Assembly: GCF_024793895.1 (NCBI RefSeq)
Contig: NZ_JANUSB010000005.1
Span: 62,001-126,000 of the forward strand
Direction of reading: 5' to 3'
DNA length: 64,000 nt
Source: Serratia sp. AKBS12
Lineage (GTDB): Bacteria > Pseudomonadota > Gammaproteobacteria > Enterobacterales > Enterobacteriaceae
Shown piece after piece: positions 18,480 through 28,419 of this stretch (the first letter of the stretch is position 1; every line of letters starts with the position of its first letter). The notes beneath the pieces are model-generated. The model had not been told where the DNA came from and ran no database searches. It saw only the letters and a list, made by a program, of their open reading frames with translations. A program made the translations under genes and the position numbers.

Positions 18480-19883
18480 ATGGATTACCTACCTATATTT
18501 TGCCAACTGCAACACAAGGCTTGCCTGCTGGTGGGCGGCGGGGAAGTCGCCGAACGCAAAGCGCGTCTGTTGCTGGATGCCGGGGCGGCACTGACCGTCA
18601 ACGCCTGCGAATTCAATCTGCAATTTCAGCAATGGGCCACCGAAGGCCGACTGACGCTGGTGGCCGGTGAATTCAGCGCTGATTTGCTGGCGGAAAAATG
18701 GCTGGCGATCGCCGCCACTGACCGCGTGGAAGTCAACGCCCTGGTCTATCAGTGCGCCAATCAGCAACGGGTATTCTGCAATGTGGTGGACGATCCGAAA
18801 CGCGCCAGTTTCATTATGCCGTCGATTATCGACCGCTCACCAATCATGGTAGCCGTTTCTTCCGGCGGTAAAGCGCCGGTGCTGGCACGCCTGCTGCGAG
18901 AAAAGCTGGAGGCGATGCTGCCACAGCATCTCGGTCGCCTGGCCCATTGGGGCGGAACCCTGCGCCAGCGTGTGAAACAGCACTTCGCCAATCCGGCCGA
19001 TCGCCGTCGCTTTTGGGAAAAACTGTTCAGCCACCATCGCCTGGCACAATCGCTGGCCAATAACGATGCCGCACTGGCGGCACGCCAGACCGAAGAACTA
19101 TTCGACACGCCGCGGCAAACGCGCGGGGAAGTGGTGCTGGTGGGTGCCGGGCCTGGTGATGCCGGCCTGCTGACGCTAAAAGGCCTGCAACAGATGCAGC
19201 AGGCCGATGTAGTGATGTACGACCGACTGGTGTCCGACGAGGTGATGGCATTGGTACGGCGCGACGCCGAACGCATTTTTGTTGGCAAGCGCGCCGGACA
19301 GCATTGCGTACCGCAGGAGCAGATCAACCACATCCTGCTCGAACAGGCGCAGCAAGGCAAACGCGTGGTCCGGCTGAAAGGCGGCGATCCGTTTATCTTC
19401 GGCCGCGGCGGCGAGGAGTTGGAAACCTTGGCCGATGGCGATATTCCGTTCTCGGTGGTGCCCGGCATTACCGCTGCATCGGGCTGTTCGGCCTATAGCG
19501 GGATCCCCCTCACCCACCGCGATCATGCGCAGAGCGTCCGGCTGGTTACCGGCCACGCCAAGGCCGATGGCGACCTGGACTGGGCAACGCTGGCCGCAGA
19601 CCGGCAGACGCTGGTGTTCTACATGGGACTGACGCAGGCGGCTGAAATCCAACGACAATTGCAGGCGCACGGCATGGCCGGTACTACGCCGGTGGCGCTG
19701 GTGGAAAACGGCACGTCTTGCCGCCAGCGGGTTATCGAAGGGGAACTGGCCCAGTTGGCATCATTGGCAAAGCAGGCCGCCAGTCCAAGCCTGATTATCG
19801 TCGGCAGCGTGGTGAGCCTGCGCAGCAAATTGAACTGGTTTGCCAGCCACAGCGCCGTGCCGGATTTGGCAAAAATGGCCTAG
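18480..19883 (+). CDS. cysG: Siroheme synthase (multifunctional CysG)
   Basis: A 467-residue fusion that makes siroheme, the cofactor of NirB and sulfite reductase, from uroporphyrinogen III. The N-terminal part (about 1-215) is the precorrin-2 dehydrogenase/ferrochelatase, with [17 protein letters not shown] and [15 protein letters not shown]. The C-terminal part is the SAM-dependent methyltransferase, with [34 protein letters not shown] and [21 protein letters not shown]. Start chosen at ATG 18480 ([10 protein letters not shown]) with TGAGGA upstream. Confidence 0.96.
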   Translation: MDYLPIFCQLQHKACLLVGGGEVAERKARLLLDAGAALTVNACEFNLQFQQWATEGRLTLVAGEFSADLLAEKWLAIAATDRVEVNALVYQCANQQRVFCNVVDDPKRASFIMPSIIDRSPIMVAVSSGGKAPVLARLLREKLEAMLPQHLGRLAHWGGTLRQRVKQHFANPADRRRFWEKLFSHHRLAQSLANNDAALAARQTEELFDTPRQTRGEVVLVGAGPGDAGLLTLKGLQQMQQADVVMYDRLVSDEVMALVRRDAERIFVGKRAGQHCVPQEQINHILLEQAQQGKRVVRLKGGDPFIFGRGGEELETLADGDIPFSVVPGITAASGCSAYSGIPLTHRDHAQSVRLVTGHAKADGDLDWATLAADRQTLVFYMGLTQAAEIQRQLQAHGMAGTTPVALVENGTSCRQRVIEGELAQLASLAKQAASPSLIIVGSVVSLRSKLNWFASHSAVPDLAKMA

Positions 19884-19888
19884 CAAAA

Positions 19889-19906
19889 GGCCGGGCAAGC
19901 CCGGCC
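19889..19906. terminator. Hairpin between convergent cysG and trpS
   Basis: GGCCGGGC (19889-19896) and GCCCGGCC (19899-19906) form a GC-rich inverted repeat with almost no loop, lying between the cysG and trpS stops. On the minus strand it is followed by CTTTTGC, a weak U-run; on plus there is none. Confidence 0.5.
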
Positions 19907-19952
19907 TGATACACGGGGCGAGATATGTCGCGCCCTGTGGCTAGCGTCACAC

Positions 19953-20957
19953 TTACGGCTGTGTCACAAACCCGATGGCCTGATAGACCTTGCTCAGCGT
20001 TTCCTGCGCGCGAGCACGGGCTTTGGCCGCACCCTCACGCATCACCTGCTGCAAATAGGCTTCGTCGTTACGGAACTGATGGTAACGCACCTGCAACTCG
20101 CTCAGCATGCCGGAGACCGCATCGGCAACCGCACCTTTCAGGTGGCCGTACATTTGCCCTTCAAATTCGGCTTCCAGCTCCGCGATAGGCTTGCCAGTGA
20201 CGCCCGACAGAATATCCAGCAGGTTGGACACCCCGGCCTTGTTCGCCACATCATAACGAATAACCGGTGGTTCGTCGGAGTCGGTCATCGCACGTTTGAT
20301 CTTTTTGGTCACCGCTTTCGGATCTTCCAGCAGGCCGATCACGTTGTTACGGTTATCGTCCGACTTGGACATTTTCTTGGTTGGTTCCTGCAACGACATC
20401 ACGCGCGCGCCGGACTTGGGAATAAACGGCTCAGGTACTTTAAAGATCTCGCCGTACAGTGCGTTGAAGCGGGAGGCCACGTCGCGGCTCAGCTCCAGAT
20501 GCTGTTTCTGATCCTCACCCACCGGAACCTGATTGGTTTGATACAGCAGAATGTCCGCCGCCATCAGTACCGGATAGCTGAACAGGCCGGCGTTGATGTT
20601 CTCTGCATAACGGCTGGACTTGTCCTTGAACTGGGTCATGCGGCTCAGTTCGCCGAAATAGGTGTAGCAGTTCAGCGCCCAGCTCAACTGGGTGTGTTCC
20701 GGCACGTGCGACTGCACGAAGATGGTGCTCTTGTTCGGATCGATACCGCAGGCCAGATACAGCGCCAGCGTATCCAGCGTGGCCTTGCGCAGGGTTTCCG
20801 CGTCCTGACGCACGGTAATCGCATGTAAATCAACGATGCAGTAGATGCAGTCGTAATCGTCCTGCAAATGTACCCACTGACGCAGTGCACCCATGTAGTT
20901 GCCAATGGTCAGTTCGCCGGACGGCTGTGCGCCGCTAAATACGATGGGCTTACTCAT
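19953..20957 (-). CDS. trpS: Tryptophanyl-tRNA synthetase
   Basis: Class I aminoacyl-tRNA synthetase of 334 residues. The HIGH-type signature appears as [14 protein letters not shown] and the KMSKS loop as [10 protein letters not shown]. The dimeric TrpRS core ([34 protein letters not shown]) is intact. It is the last gene of the minus-strand aroK-aroB-damX-dam-rpe-gph-trpS cluster and starts 2 nt after the gph stop. Confidence 0.97.
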   Translation of the reverse strand: MSKPIVFSGAQPSGELTIGNYMGALRQWVHLQDDYDCIYCIVDLHAITVRQDAETLRKATLDTLALYLACGIDPNKSTIFVQSHVPEHTQLSWALNCYTYFGELSRMTQFKDKSSRYAENINAGLFSYPVLMAADILLYQTNQVPVGEDQKQHLELSRDVASRFNALYGEIFKVPEPFIPKSGARVMSLQEPTKKMSKSDDNRNNVIGLLEDPKAVTKKIKRAMTDSDEPPVIRYDVANKAGVSNLLDILSGVTGKPIAELEAEFEGQMYGHLKGAVADAVSGMLSELQVRYHQFRNDEAYLQQVMREGAAKARARAQETLSKVYQAIGFVTQP

Positions 20958-20959
20958 GT

Positions 20960-21658
20960 TTACATTTCCTGATTCTCTAAAGATGACAGCCCAAGGGCGG
21001 GCAGCAAATCGGCAAAGCGTTCCAGCACCCGATCCGGATGACTCAGAGCAATCGCTTCACCGTAGTTATAACCATATGTCAGGCCAACGCTCGGGCAACC
21101 TGCCGCCTGCGCCGCCTGGATATCATTGCGCGAATCGCCGACGAACAGCAGTTGACTGGCATGCAGGCCTAGCTTGCCGAGCACCAGATACAGCGGCGCC
21201 GGGTGCGGTTTTTTCTCGATGACATCATCGCCACCGATGATCAGCGAGAAATAGTCGAAGATCCCCAGTGTCTGCAACAGCGGGGCAACAAACGGCGTCG
21301 GCTTGTTGGTCACCAACGCCATCGGGTAACCTGCGGCCGCCAACTGCGCTAGCGTGGACCGCACCTGCGGGAACAGGCGACTGCCGCTGCTGACGGTTTG
21401 TGCATAAAAGTGATCGAAGCGGGCGCGCATTTGTTGACCGAGCTCCGGGTTGGCGTCACGTTCGGCCCAGCGCAGGGCGCGTTGCACCAGCACATCGGCG
21501 CCGTTGCCGATCCAGGTCCCCACGCGAGCCTCGCCGGCCGGTGAACAGCCCAGTTCCATCAACGCCATGTCAATGGCGGCTGCCAGGCCCGGTGCGCTAT
21601 CCACCAGCGTACCATCGAGATCAAAGGCCAGACCGCGAATGGCCGAAAAATCAGCCAT
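20960..21658 (-). CDS. gph: Phosphoglycolate phosphatase
   Basis: HAD-superfamily phosphatase of 232 residues. Motif I is [13 protein letters not shown], motif II is LVTNKPTPF, and motif III/IV is [16 protein letters not shown]. It removes phosphate from 2-phosphoglycolate, which arises from repair of oxidative 3' ends. It overlaps rpe by eight bases at its start and is followed at once by trpS. Confidence 0.94.
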   Translation of the reverse strand: MADFSAIRGLAFDLDGTLVDSAPGLAAAIDMALMELGCSPAGEARVGTWIGNGADVLVQRALRWAERDANPELGQQMRARFDHFYAQTVSSGSRLFPQVRSTLAQLAAAGYPMALVTNKPTPFVAPLLQTLGIFDYFSLIIGGDDVIEKKPHPAPLYLVLGKLGLHASQLLFVGDSRNDIQAAQAAGCPSVGLTYGYNYGEAIALSHPDRVLERFADLLPALGLSSLENQEM

Positions 21659-22328
21659 GCGTCACCTTCGCCAATTCACTGCGCATCTCGTCGATCACCG
21701 TGCGGTAATCGGGCTTGCCGAAAATCGCCGAACCGGCGACAAACATGTCAGCCCCTGCGGCGGCGATTTCCGCGATATTGTCCACCTTGACCCCGCCGTC
21801 GACTTCCAGACGGATATCACGACCGCTGTCGTCGATCAGCTTACGTACCTGTCGCAGCTTGTCGAGCGTGCCGTGAATGAACGATTGGCCGCCGAAGCCA
21901 GGATTGACCGACATCAGCAGGATCACGTCAATTTTATCCATCACGTAATCCAGATAGCTCAACGGAGTGGCCGGGTTGAAGACCAGCCCGGCCTTGCAGC
22001 CGTGCTCTTTGATCAATTGAATGGTGCGATCGACATGTTCGGAGGCTTCAGGATGGAAAGAGATATAACTGGCGCCTGCGTTGGCAAAGTCCGGGATGAT
22101 ACGGTCAACCGGCTTCACCATCAGGTGTACGTCAATCGGCGCGGTGATACCGTAATTGCGCAGCGCCTGGCACACCATCGGGCCGATGGTCAGGTTGGGC
22201 ACGTAATGGTTGTCCATCACGTCAAAATGCACCACGTCGGCTCCTGCTGCCAGCACGTTGGCCGTGTCCTCGCCTAACCGGGCAAAATCTGCCGACAGAA
22301 TGGACGGGGCAATCAAAAACTTTTTCAT
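21651..22328 (-). CDS. rpe: Ribulose-phosphate 3-epimerase
   Basis: A 225-residue TIM-barrel enzyme interconverting ribulose 5-phosphate and xylulose 5-phosphate in the pentose phosphate pathway. Signatures: [43 protein letters not shown] and [13 protein letters not shown], with the phosphate-binding [11 protein letters not shown]. The start at 22328 (MKKFLIAPS) gives the same length as E. coli Rpe, with GGAG six bases upstream; a frame extension to 22340 is not needed. Confidence 0.96.
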   Translation of the reverse strand: MKKFLIAPSILSADFARLGEDTANVLAAGADVVHFDVMDNHYVPNLTIGPMVCQALRNYGITAPIDVHLMVKPVDRIIPDFANAGASYISFHPEASEHVDRTIQLIKEHGCKAGLVFNPATPLSYLDYVMDKIDVILLMSVNPGFGGQSFIHGTLDKLRQVRKLIDDSGRDIRLEVDGGVKVDNIAEIAAAGADMFVAGSAIFGKPDYRTVIDEMRSELAKVTHG

Positions 22329-22386
22329 CCGCTTCTCCAAACGTAGGGGTAATTATTATACGCCGGGGTGCCTGCCTGTTCCCGGC

Positions 22387-23199
22387 TTAGCGATACAGCG
22401 CCAAAAGCTCGTTGACCTTGCTGCGGCCCAAAATATTGCGGCTGATGGTACGACGCGCCTTCACCACATACAGTGAGGCATGCTGATACCAGTCACGGGT
22501 CAATTCAGTGTCGTGATTGGAGATCAATACCGGCACCCGGCTTTCCACCGACAGCTGATGCGCAATCTGCGCCAGTCCCTGCTGATCGGCAAGGCTGAAA
22601 CTGTTGGTGTGATAGGCGGTAAAGTTCGCCGTAGCCGACAGCGGCGCATACGGCGGATCGCAGTACACCACCGCGCCGCTGGACGCTTTCAACATGGTAT
22701 CGCGGTAATGCTCACAGACAAAAGTGGCATTGCGTGATTTTTCAGCGAACCAGTACAGCTCTTCCTCTGGGAAGTAAGGCTTTTTGTAACGGCCAAACGG
22801 CACATTGAACTCACCACGCAGATTGTAACGGCACAGGCCGTTGTAACAGTGGCGATTCAGATAAAGAAACAGCAGCGCCCGACGGTAAGCGTCCTGGCTA
22901 GTATTGAACTCTTCGCGCAGTAGGTAAAACTGGTCTGAGTTATTGAATTCATCGGTGAACAGAGTGCGGGCATCGCGCACGAAGTCATCCGTACGCAGTT
23001 TAACGATATTATACAGGTTGATAAGATCGCTGTTGATGTCGGCGAGAATATAGGCGTCGTATTCCGTGTTCAGAAAGACTGAACCCGCACCCACGAAGGG
23101 CTCGATTAAGCAGTCGCCCGCCGGCAGATGACGACGGATCTCGTCAACCAGCGGGTATTTTCCACCAGCCCATTTTAAAAAAGCGCGGTTTTTCTTCAT
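22387..23199 (-). CDS. dam: DNA adenine methyltransferase (GATC-specific)
   Basis: A 270-residue alpha-class N6-adenine methyltransferase. The SAM-binding motif appears as FLKWAGGKYPLVDEI with FVGAGSVFLNTEYD, and the catalytic motif as VVYCDPPYAPLS. The target-recognition region NRHCYNGLCRYNLRGEFNVPFG is like that of E. coli Dam. It methylates GATC for mismatch-repair strand choice, initiation control and gene regulation. It is solitary, with no cognate endonuclease, and part of the damX-dam-rpe cluster. Confidence 0.97.
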   Translation of the reverse strand: MKKNRAFLKWAGGKYPLVDEIRRHLPAGDCLIEPFVGAGSVFLNTEYDAYILADINSDLINLYNIVKLRTDDFVRDARTLFTDEFNNSDQFYLLREEFNTSQDAYRRALLFLYLNRHCYNGLCRYNLRGEFNVPFGRYKKPYFPEEELYWFAEKSRNATFVCEHYRDTMLKASSGAVVYCDPPYAPLSATANFTAYHTNSFSLADQQGLAQIAHQLSVESRVPVLISNHDTELTRDWYQHASLYVVKARRTISRNILGRSKVNELLALYR

Positions 23200-23516
23200 G
23201 CCGTCAGTTAGCTACTTATACAATTCAGAGCGGCGGATTGTACTCTGTTTCAGACAGCACATCAGCGCACAAATTAAAATGATTTATGCCCGTCATACCT
23301 GAAGCCGCATCTGGGCTGGCTGCACACACTGCTCGAATCCTTTAGCGCGTAAGCTCATCGGAATGCGTTTAGCTGCCGTCTTGATGCCATGGCCAGTCAT
23401 TCAGGGCCTACACCCCGCCGATTTCAAGCGGCTGGCGCGGCGAGTCGTCAGGGGCGCAGCACGCCACGCCCCTATCGCTCTCGTCCGGCTGCCTAGCCGT
23501 CACTTGAAATCCCGGG
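23200..23516. other. damX-dam intergenic region
   Basis: 317 bp, unusually long for this cluster. Most of it (23287-23516) is a degenerate palindromic repeat described separately. The rest is AT-richer sequence just upstream of dam, which presumably contains the dam ribosome site and possibly a local promoter. No open reading frame is supported. Confidence 0.5.
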
Positions 23517-23519
23517 TTA
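23287..23519. repeat. Degenerate palindromic repeat, same family as the 8921-9387 array
   Basis: The left end GCCCGTCATACCTGAAGCCG and the right end around GCCTAGCCGTCACTTGAAATC resemble the two ends of the repeat units at 8921-9387. About 110 extra bases lie in the middle, so the copy is interrupted or decayed. Its right end (CCCGGGTTA, to 23519) runs into the damX stop codon, which reads as TAA on the minus strand at 23519-23517. Confidence 0.6.
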
Positions 23520-24515
23520 CTTTTTCAGATCCTGCTGTACCTGGCGAACCGAGCGGACCCAGGGTTTTTTCGCCTGCACGTCTGCCGGCAGCGTGGCTAT
23601 CGCCCGTTTTGCCTCAGCGGAAGACGCATAGTTGCCGCTGACCAACACAAACCACTGCTTGCCGTTACGCGTGGTTTCGTAGACGAAATAATGCGGCAGT
23701 TTTTGCTGCTTGGCATAGGCGTTCAACGTATCGGAGCGGGAAGCACTGCTCAGTTGCAGCGTATAGTGACTGCCCGGCGCAGAGGCGATGGCACCACCGT
23801 TGCCGCTGGTCGCAGCAGGTTTGCTCGAGGTCGGTGGCGTTGTTTTGTGCTGGCTGACGGTTGCCGGTTTGCTGGCGGTTTTCGCCGGCGCTTTATGCGT
23901 TGGTGCCGGCGCGTGGCCTTGTACCGGACGGGTGGTTTCACCCGGCGCTGCGCCACCCATCACCGTTGCCGGCGCCGTAGGCAAGCTGGAAACCGCACCG
24001 TTGGCCCCCTGGGTGGCAGCATCGACCTGACCTTGCTGCGAGGACAGGGCATCAGCCATGTTGCCCGGTAGCTCTACACGCTGCTGGGCACCCCCCTGCG
24101 GTGGTTGCTGCTGTGCTTCGGTCGGCGTAGCGGAAATCGGCGGAACGCTGATATTTTGCGGCTGCTGCGTTTGCTGCGGCGGCGTTGACAGGCTGACGCC
24201 GTTGGCATCGTTGGCGTCATTGGTGCCACCCGGCACGCCCTGGTTATTCGCCGTCAGTGACGAAGAGCCCGCCAGATTGATATCACGTGCCGCTCCCGGC
24301 TGGGCGCCCTGCTGGGCAGCCTCATGCTTGGTGGGCGCCTTCAGCGCCGAACCAATACCGATGATCAATAACAGCAGCACCAAAATGCCGATGCCGATCA
24401 TCATGTGCTGACGTGAAACGGCAAAACGCGGCCCCGGAGCTGGCTTGCGCGAACGTGCAGGACGACGATCGCTGCTGTCAGGTCTGAGATCGTCTTCCGG
24501 TTTAAACTCATCCAT
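23517..24515 (-). CDS. damX: Cell division protein DamX (SPOR domain)
   Basis: Inner-membrane division protein of 332 residues. Layout: a short charged cytoplasmic segment (MDEFKPEDDLRPDSSDRRPA), one membrane helix (MMIGIGILVLLLLIIGIG, about residues 38-56), a long Pro/Gln/Ala/Thr-rich periplasmic linker, and a C-terminal SPOR domain (SHYTLQLSSASRSDTLNAYA through DVQAKKPWVRSV) that binds denuded septal peptidoglycan. E. coli DamX is about 428 residues; the missing part is mainly the acidic cytoplasmic stretch. Start at 24515 by homology; the frame extends eight codons further. Confidence 0.93.
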   Translation of the reverse strand: MDEFKPEDDLRPDSSDRRPARSRKPAPGPRFAVSRQHMMIGIGILVLLLLIIGIGSALKAPTKHEAAQQGAQPGAARDINLAGSSSLTANNQGVPGGTNDANDANGVSLSTPPQQTQQPQNISVPPISATPTEAQQQPPQGGAQQRVELPGNMADALSSQQGQVDAATQGANGAVSSLPTAPATVMGGAAPGETTRPVQGHAPAPTHKAPAKTASKPATVSQHKTTPPTSSKPAATSGNGGAIASAPGSHYTLQLSSASRSDTLNAYAKQQKLPHYFVYETTRNGKQWFVLVSGNYASSAEAKRAIATLPADVQAKKPWVRSVRQVQQDLKK

Positions 24516-24654
24516 CTGAAACCCTCCCACTAGAGGCAAAGGCCTGCCACCGTCATCTGCGGTGAGGCAAACCGATTAACCCAAATCATGACTCACGGGG
24601 CGACCCCGTTCGCTCGTTATTAATATAGCCGTTACCTGGCGACTGCCTCGCCGG

Positions 24655-25743
24655 TTAGCCAGGCAGGCAGTCGGCGATCGACGCCAGTACCTGCTCGTGC
24701 GACACGCCGCTGCGAACTTCCGCTGCGCCGATCGCCGTCGGCAATACCAGTCGCAGTTCGCCGGCCAGTACTTTTTTATCACGCATCATATGCGGTAAAT
24801 AGGCGGCCGACGCCATTTCCTGCGGCCCGTTCACCGGCAGGCCGGCGCGCAGCAGCAGTTGGCGAACGCGTGCGATATCGTCGGCGGAAAACTGGCCGAG
24901 ACGATGTGCGGTATGCGCCGCCATCATCATGCCGGCGGCAACGGCTTCGCCATGCAGCCAGACGCCATAGCCCATTTCAGCCTCAATGGCATGGCCGTAA
25001 GTATGGCCCAGATTCAGCAAAGCGCGCAGCCCGCTTTCCCGTTCATCAGCGGCGACCACCTCGGCTTTCAGCTCACAGCAGCGACGGATGCAGTACGCCA
25101 GCGCCTGCATATCCAGCGCCACCAGCTTGTCGATGTTGTTTTCCAGCCAGGCAAAGAAATCCGCGTCGAGAATAATGCCGTATTTGATTACTTCGGCCAG
25201 ACCGGAGGAGAGCTCACGCGCCGGCAGCGTCTTCAGGCAGTCCAGATCAATCACCACCGAAGCGGGTTGATAGAATGCGCCGATCATGTTTTTGCCGAGC
25301 GGATGATTGACGGCGGTTTTGCCGCCAACGGAAGAATCCACCTGCGAAAGCAGGGTGGTAGGCACCTGAATGAACCGCACGCCGCGTTGGTAGCACGCGG
25401 CAGCAAATCCAGTCAGGTCACCGATCACGCCGCCGCCCAGGGCGATCAGCGTAGTATCACGGCCGTGTGGCTTTTCGAGCAGCGCCGAGAACACCTGATC
25501 CAGCACCGCCAGAGATTTATACTGTTCGCCATCAGGCAAAATCACCTGATCCACCATCACGCCGCCTTGCTCCAGCACCTTCCGAACGGCGTCCAGATAC
25601 AGCGGTGCCAGCGTTTGGTTGGTGACCAGCATCACCTGTTCACCCGCCTTCAGCGGCATAAAAGAAGCCGGATCGTCAAACAATCCGGCAGCAATGGTAA
25701 TCGGGTAGCTTCGCTCCCCAAGCGTTACAGTAATTCTCTCCAT
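24655..25743 (-). CDS. aroB: 3-dehydroquinate synthase
   Basis: Second enzyme of the shikimate pathway, 362 residues like E. coli AroB; converts DAHP to 3-dehydroquinate using NAD and a divalent metal. Visible: [47 protein letters not shown], and metal-ligand region [16 protein letters not shown] with [10 protein letters not shown]. Start chosen at 25743 ([15 protein letters not shown]). It follows aroK by about 100 bp. Confidence 0.97.
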   Translation of the reverse strand: MERITVTLGERSYPITIAAGLFDDPASFMPLKAGEQVMLVTNQTLAPLYLDAVRKVLEQGGVMVDQVILPDGEQYKSLAVLDQVFSALLEKPHGRDTTLIALGGGVIGDLTGFAAACYQRGVRFIQVPTTLLSQVDSSVGGKTAVNHPLGKNMIGAFYQPASVVIDLDCLKTLPARELSSGLAEVIKYGIILDADFFAWLENNIDKLVALDMQALAYCIRRCCELKAEVVAADERESGLRALLNLGHTYGHAIEAEMGYGVWLHGEAVAAGMMMAAHTAHRLGQFSADDIARVRQLLLRAGLPVNGPQEMASAAYLPHMMRDKKVLAGELRLVLPTAIGAAEVRSGVSHEQVLASIADCLPG

Positions 25744-25842
25744 GTCGCGCTCAGTTCTCATTGTGGTGGTGGTTTATCCCCACGTTAGGGGGAACACAAT
25801 CAGTCTTCCGCCTCTGCCCAAAGCCGAACACGGAAACCGCAA

Positions 25843-26364
25843 TCAGTTGCTTTCCAGCATGTTGATGATCTGGTTGGCAACTACTTTAGCGCTTTGATCG
25901 TCGGTGCGGATAGTCACATCGGCAATTTCTTCGTACAACGGGTTACGTTCTTTGGCCAGTGCTTCCAGCACTTCGCGCGGAGGCGAATCAACCTGTAGCA
26001 GCGGACGCTTTTTATCACGCTGGGTACGGGCCAATTGCTTCTCGATGGTAGTTTCCAAGTAGACAACGACGCCACGCGCCGACAGACGGTTACGCGTTTC
26101 ACGCGATTTCACCGATCCACCGCCGGTAGCCAGCACGATCCCTTGCTTTTCCGTCAGTTCATTAATGACTTTTTCTTCACGATCGCGGAAACCTTCTTCG
26201 CCTTCCACGTCGAATACCCAGCCCACGTCAGCTCCGGTACGTCGCTCAATTTCTTGATCGGAGTCGAAAAACTCCATATTGAGTTGCTGAGCTAACTGAC
26301 GGCCAATAGTGCTTTTGCCGGCACCCATAGGCCCAACCAGAAAGATATTGCGTTTCTCTGCCAT
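25843..26364 (-). CDS. aroK: Shikimate kinase I
   Basis: A 173-residue P-loop kinase that phosphorylates shikimate. Walker A is [11 protein letters not shown], shikimate contacts lie in [20 protein letters not shown] and LATGGGSV, and the lid segment is RDKKRPLL. The length equals E. coli AroK. First gene of the aroK-to-trpS cluster, with its promoter inside 26365-26821. Confidence 0.97.
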   Translation of the reverse strand: MAEKRNIFLVGPMGAGKSTIGRQLAQQLNMEFFDSDQEIERRTGADVGWVFDVEGEEGFRDREEKVINELTEKQGIVLATGGGSVKSRETRNRLSARGVVVYLETTIEKQLARTQRDKKRPLLQVDSPPREVLEALAKERNPLYEEIADVTIRTDDQSAKVVANQIINMLESN

Positions 26365-26821
26365 GTTTTTCGGTATTACTAAGACTATTCGTTAATGTTA
26401 ACCCGCCCCGCCAATCAAATCAGCGGCGGGACCTAAACTGAAACCTCATGAGCGATAGTGCGAGATCAGACAAAAAATTATCTCAACACTCTTGGTAGTT
26501 TGGCAACCGAATAAATCGCCCTACCCCGTATCTTTCAAACAAGCCTGCCGTTGACTGCCTTACTCACCCCGGTTTACGCGGGATTCGTTCAGTTGCCGCC
26601 GTGATGCAACTTGAAATCTATTGGGTATATCTACGCCGCAGGAGGGAAACCATACGTTTTTAGCGGCGTCTTGGCGTTAACAAAAAAACCTCGGAGCTCA
26701 ATTCGGTAACCCTTGTAAGCTAAATCGGCCGCAGCGTCAAACGCAGATGCCCTCAAGATGACAAAAAAGTGCATCTGCTCATCAACTTCAGCAGATTTTC
26801 GTCCGGCTAGCGTCCGCCTGT
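26365..26821. other. aroK upstream / hofQ downstream intergenic region
   Basis: 457 bp between two minus-strand units. It contains a palindromic repeat (26522-26628) and an 8-bp inverted repeat GCAGATGC (26743-26750) / GCATCTGC (26771-26778) with a 20-nt loop, just past the hofQ stop, which might help end hof transcription. The aroK promoter must lie here but no clear hexamers were picked out. Confidence 0.5.
26522..26628. repeat. Single palindromic repeat of the same family
   Basis: About 107 bp starting TACCCCGTATCTTTCAA and ending GCAACTTGAAATCTATTGGG then TAT. The ends are imperfect inverted repeats, with an inner CCCCGG...GCGGG arrangement, as in the 8921-9387 units. It lies about 158 bp upstream of aroK. 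Confidence 0.65.
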
Positions 26822-28057
26822 TCAGACCTTAATCAGGGTTGGTGTGATGAATATCACTAACTCACGCTTTTTGTGCTGTTTGCTGCTTTGTTTGAATAAC
26901 GATCCCAACAGCGGCACATCCCCCAACCCCGGCACCTTTCCGGCTCCGTAACCGCGTTGTTGCTGGAATATCCCGCCCAGCACGACAGTTTCGCCGTTTT
27001 TCACCGTTACCTGGGTTTTAATTTCCTGCTTGTCGATCGCCAGCGCTTCACCACTGCCCTGTTGAATGGCGCGGCCAGGCGTGTTCTGACTGATGTGTAA
27101 CGTCAGCGTGATACGGCCGTTGGGCAAAATTCTGGGGGTCACCTCCATGCCCAGCACCGCCTCTCTAAATTCCACCGACGTCGCCCCATTGGCGCCACTG
27201 GATACTTCATACGGAATTTCCGTCCCCTGCTTGATGCTGGCAGTCTGCTGATTGGCCGTCAGCAAACGCGGACTGGCAATGATATCCACCGCGTTTTCCT
27301 GTTCCAATGCCATCAGCTCCAAATCCAGCAGACGCCCACTGACCCGTGCCAGGTGAAAACCGACGCTCATCGCACTGCGCTCCAGTGGCAGACCGACGCT
27401 AAAATTGTCGATACGCAGGCTTTTGGCCGCCTTTTCATCCGCCGCCAACCCCCAGCGAACACCAAGCTCGCGTAAGTCTTCACGACCGATGGTGACGATA
27501 TGGGCCGCCAGCTGCACCTGTTCCAGCGGCTTATCCAGTTCCTGCACCCAGCCTTGCAGCACCGACAGCGCCGGTGCAGTATCGCGGATCATCAATGTAT
27601 TGGTACGTTTATCCACTACGACGCTGCCACGCTCGCTCAACAAGGTGCCGCGCTGGGCCAGCAGACTTTGAGCGATGGTGTCGGCATCCGCATGCTGCAA
27701 TGCCAGCGTCAACGCCTGCAACGGTTGTTGACGCGCCAATGCCTGCCGTTGCTGTTCATCCGGCTGTGCAACCACCATCATCACCGAACCGTCCTGAGTC
27801 ATCGACAGTTTGCCGATACGCAAGACCACTGCCAGCGCCTGCCGCCAGGGCACGTTGTCCAACTGCAGCGTTACATTGCCGCCAATGCCCGCCGCCGCAA
27901 CCAGGTTCAACCCCTGATAATCTGCCAGCGCCTGCAATACCACCGTGGCGGGCGTATCGTGGAACACCAGTGAAACCGGTTTGTCATCCTGTGTTGTGGC
28001 GCTCGCCGCTGTAGCAATGGCCCACAGCAGCAGCGCCGTAGCTTTGCTTGCGTTCAT
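26822..28057 (-). CDS. hofQ: Secretin-like DNA-uptake protein HofQ
   Basis: A 411-residue outer-membrane secretin homologous to ComE/PilQ of competence systems. It has an N-terminal signal peptide (MNASKATALLLWAIATAASA), then N0/STN-type and secretin N domains (VSLVFHDTPATVVLQALADY), and the C-terminal secretin domain with LEQENAVDIIASPRLLTANQ and TVKNGETVVLGGIFQQ. In E. coli, hof genes allow use of DNA as a nutrient. It overlaps hofP by four bases and is the last gene of hofMNOPQ. Confidence 0.92.
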   Translation of the reverse strand: MNASKATALLLWAIATAASATTQDDKPVSLVFHDTPATVVLQALADYQGLNLVAAAGIGGNVTLQLDNVPWRQALAVVLRIGKLSMTQDGSVMMVVAQPDEQQRQALARQQPLQALTLALQHADADTIAQSLLAQRGTLLSERGSVVVDKRTNTLMIRDTAPALSVLQGWVQELDKPLEQVQLAAHIVTIGREDLRELGVRWGLAADEKAAKSLRIDNFSVGLPLERSAMSVGFHLARVSGRLLDLELMALEQENAVDIIASPRLLTANQQTASIKQGTEIPYEVSSGANGATSVEFREAVLGMEVTPRILPNGRITLTLHISQNTPGRAIQQGSGEALAIDKQEIKTQVTVKNGETVVLGGIFQQQRGYGAGKVPGLGDVPLLGSLFKQSSKQHKKRELVIFITPTLIKV

Positions 28058-28419
28058 TTCCCTTCCTTATGGTTATCCAGCATCAGCCTGAAGCTGTCGG
28101 CTGCCGGAGGGCAAAGCGGGTCGTTGGCAATGGCGCGCAGTTCCAGCGAGTACGGCGCAATCTGCACCACCCGCCAACCGTCAGCCAGCACCGTTTGCTG
28201 TGCAATCAGCCGCAGCCACTGCCCGTTCGCCGTTAATACCCAGCCATGGCGACGCGCCGGCTGCCCAACGATGCCCTTCAACTGCCAGCCGGCCGGCGAT
28301 ACCGAGGACGCGCTGCACGGCGCAAGCAGCAACGGCTGAAAGGGATTACGTGCCGGTTCAGCCGATAACGCAGGCGACAGCGACAGCAACAACCACAGCC
28401 AGTCAGTTCGCGTCCTCAT
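28054..28419 (-). CDS. hofP: HofP, pilus-assembly-like lipoprotein/PilP-type protein
   Basis: A small 121-residue exported protein with a hydrophobic N-terminus (TDWLWLLLSLSPALS) and a PilP-like core (RNPFQPL, then WQLKGIVGQPARRHGWVLTANGQWLRL). Start set at ATG 28419 because GGAGG lies five bases before it; a GTG two codons upstream is the alternative. It overlaps the end of hofO by about 17 bases. The family is poorly conserved, so the assignment rests on position and the RNPF motif. Confidence 0.8.
   Translation of the reverse strand: MRTRTDWLWLLLSLSPALSAEPARNPFQPLLLAPCSASSVSPAGWQLKGIVGQPARRHGWVLTANGQWLRLIAQQTVLADGWRVVQIAPYSLELRAIANDPLCPPAADSFRLMLDNHKEGK

Noticed and set aside
23517-24515. 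damX as a truncated pseudogene
   Set aside because: Although shorter than in E. coli, membrane helix, linker and SPOR domain are continuous and in frame.
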